DNA from: Trebonia sp963734665
GTDB lineage: Bacteria; Actinomycetota; Actinomycetes; Streptosporangiales; Streptosporangiaceae
Assembly (NCBI GenBank): GCA_963734665.1
Contig: CAVTIR010000010.1
Span: forward strand, 372,001 to 436,000
Direction of reading: 5' to 3'
Length of the DNA: 64,000 bases
Under the pieces are notes generated by a model. That model saw nothing but the letters and a program-made list of their open reading frames with translations, made no database searches and was not told where the DNA came from. Made by a program: the position numbers and the translations under genes. Positions 63,804 to 64,000 of this stretch are shown piece after piece. Position 1 is the stretch's first letter. Each line of letters opens with the position of its first letter.

Positions 63804-64000
63804 TTAGGCCTGCTTGGTCTCCCAGAAGATCTTGGAGATCTCCTCGATCTTGGCGAGCAGTTGATCGGCGGACGAGACGTCGACCGATGACTTCGTGCCA
63901 CCAGCGCCGCCGCCTGCCAGCTTGGTCGCCTCGTTGAAGAGCGTGTGCAGCTGCGGGTACTTCTCGAAGTGCGGCGGCTTGAAGTAGTCCGTCCACAGCA
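63804..64000 (-). CDS. C-terminal part of an unidentified protein, cut by the window edge
   Basis: A minus-strand frame runs in from the right edge and ends at TAA 63804-63806. The visible part reads LWTDYFKPPHFEKYPQLHTL, then a Gly/Ala-rich stretch (AGGGAGGTKSS) and a helical end with IEEISKIFWETKQA. Codon use is typical of coding sequence in this genome and a strong terminator follows, so the gene is real. I do not recognise the family. Confidence 0.7.
   Translation of the reverse strand, partial: LWTDYFKPPHFEKYPQLHTLFNEATKLAGGGAGGTKSSVDVSSADQLLAKIEEISKIFWETKQA

Overview
The window is high-GC DNA with the gene set of a filamentous or mycelial actinomycete: a SapB/Ram-type lanthipeptide cluster, SigR/RsrA, a WhiB1/WblE protein, a close DasR relative, a PdtaS-type sensor kinase, a SigB/SigF-type sigma factor with an RsbW-like partner, coenzyme F420 enzymes, many GTG and TTG starts and many 4-bp start/stop overlaps. 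From memory, the right half (hisN, rsgA, aroA, sigR-rsrA, HD-domain proteins, dasR, pdtaS, whiB1, sigF-like) follows the gene content of a core region of Streptomyces chromosomes. That resemblance was not computed, and genus cannot be fixed from sequence reading alone.

Region 1 (1-10.8 kb) is an accessory redox/CoA cluster: two nitroreductases, each followed by a 116-aa protein that looks like a lone core-binding domain of a tyrosine recombinase; a third, divergent nitroreductase-like flavoprotein of 475 aa; two acyl-CoA synthetase-like enzymes; a thiolase; a CofD/FbiA-like transferase; and an F420-type luciferase-like oxidoreductase. I know of no described pathway with this combination, and it is my main candidate for an undescribed system.

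Region 2 (10.8-18.7 kb) is a complete class III lanthipeptide (SapB-like) locus: LanKC synthetase, a 43-aa precursor not in any usual long-ORF list, two half-size ABC exporters and an orphan LuxR-family regulator whose receiver domain lacks the phosphoacceptor Asp. The precursor core carries two S-x2-S-x3-C units, and its leader has an unusual Gly/His-rich linker.

Region 3 (18.7-36 kb) is mixed. It holds a sulfonate/nitrate-type ABC operon whose ATPase gene is truncated and joined to the tail of a lost substrate-binding-protein gene, then a rhodanese, methyltransferases, a NERD-domain protein, an ABC exporter pair, an acyl-CoA dehydrogenase, an amidohydrolase, a propionyl-CoA synthetase, a small heat-shock protein with a MerR regulator, and peptide deformylase. 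Short remnants of a VOC-family gene and several small tandem duplications point to local decay.

Region 4 (36-64 kb) is mostly core: cell-wall precursor genes (UbiA-type phosphoribosyltransferase, DprE2-like reductase), pyrH, a family A DNA polymerase, lspA-like, hisN, rsgA-aroA, a SRAP protein, sigR-rsrA, two HD-domain membrane proteins, a ThDP enzyme, a solute:sodium symporter with its DUF3311 partner, a bioD pseudogene, dasR, pdtaS, whiB1, a lipid kinase and the sigma/anti-sigma pair. A G/C-palindromic dispersed repeat recurs at least eight times from about 43 to 63.7 kb, mostly between genes; one copy lies in frame inside the SRAP gene and one forms the C-terminal tail of the PdtaS kinase. 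Several strong hairpins, a SigR-type promoter before sigR, and a CRP-like site before whiB1 can be read directly. No rRNA, tRNA, CRISPR array or intact insertion sequence was seen.
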